Shown: positions 11,741-11,820 of the stretch, piece by piece | Position numbering within the stretch: position 1 is the first letter of the stretch | Layout: every line of letters starts with the position of its first letter | Assembly: GCA_026770585.1 (NCBI GenBank) | Contig: MU647119.1 | Coordinates: 142,202-154,021 of the forward strand | Reading direction: 5' to 3' | Origin: Baffinella frigidus | Lineage: Eukaryota; Cryptophyceae; Cryptomonadales; Baffinellaceae | Length of the DNA: 11,820 nt | The notes under the pieces: generated by a model | Told to the model about the DNA's origin: nothing | The model's input: only the letters and a program-made list of their open reading frames with translations | Database searches by the model: none | Translations under genes and position numbers: made by a program

Positions 11741-11820
11741 GTCCCAAACCCCAAACCCCAAACCCCAAACCCCACACCCCACACCTCACACCCGAAACCC
11801 TGAACCCCAAACCCCAAACC
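11741..11820 (+). repeat. CCCCAAA/CACACCC heptamers to the window end
   Basis: C-rich orientation returns immediately after the last exon 13 copy donor (GTCCCAAACC) and continues to the end. Confidence 0.88.

Noticed and set aside
1-11820. tRNA, rRNA or other structured RNA genes
   Set aside because: No recognisable rRNA segments or tRNA cloverleaf were found by eye on either strand; small tRNAs could still be missed without a covariance search.

Overview
The window looks like nuclear DNA from a microbial eukaryote, probably a GC-rich unicellular alga or other protist. The lineage cannot be fixed from sequence alone. Reasons: there is no long open reading frame on either strand; short GC-rich islands sit between AG acceptors and GT (once GC) donors; and most of the rest is degenerate heptamer sequence related to CCCTAAA, the plant/algal-type telomere repeat, plus microsatellites and small hairpin elements.

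I read one gene on the + strand, open at both ends. Sixteen exons (18 to 167 nt) can be placed at 23-147, 1073-1127, 2140-2186, 3335-3403, 4118-4135, 4239-4277, 4618-4681, 4962-5062, 6306-6407, 6745-6792, 7499-7572, 8236-8293, 8773-8880, 9112-9278, 9931-10042 and 10880-10951. They total 1259 nt, about 11% of the window. All 15 junctions are phase-compatible and give one uninterrupted frame of 419 codons. The predicted protein is rich in Leu/Ala amphipathic helices with one acidic linker, which suggests an alpha-solenoid (HEAT/ARM-like) or other all-helical scaffold. I do not recognise the family.

The most striking feature is a rule followed by partial exon copies in the introns. Copies upstream of an exon carry its acceptor and 5' part. 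Copies downstream carry its 3' part and donor. About 30 such fragments lie around 11 of the exons. The simplest explanation is repeated tandem duplication across exon-intron borders, with one complete copy of each exon kept.

Layout: 1-2220 holds exons 1, 2a and 2b with copies, a CT microsatellite and heptamer arrays. 2221-4617 holds exons 3, 3a and 3b, five acceptor copies of exon 3 and a hairpin element. 4618-6792 holds exons 4-7, a second hairpin element and about 18 copies of a TATGCTATCTTACGC-type repeat. 6793-8772 holds exons 8-9, a long CCCGAAA array and two adjoining hairpin elements. 8773-10467 holds exons 10-12, TTC and CA/TA microsatellites and a 176-bp inverted repeat that includes an exon edge. 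10468-11820 holds exon 13, its repeated copies and a strand flip of the telomere-like repeat. No RNA gene, CRISPR array or autonomous transposon was found.
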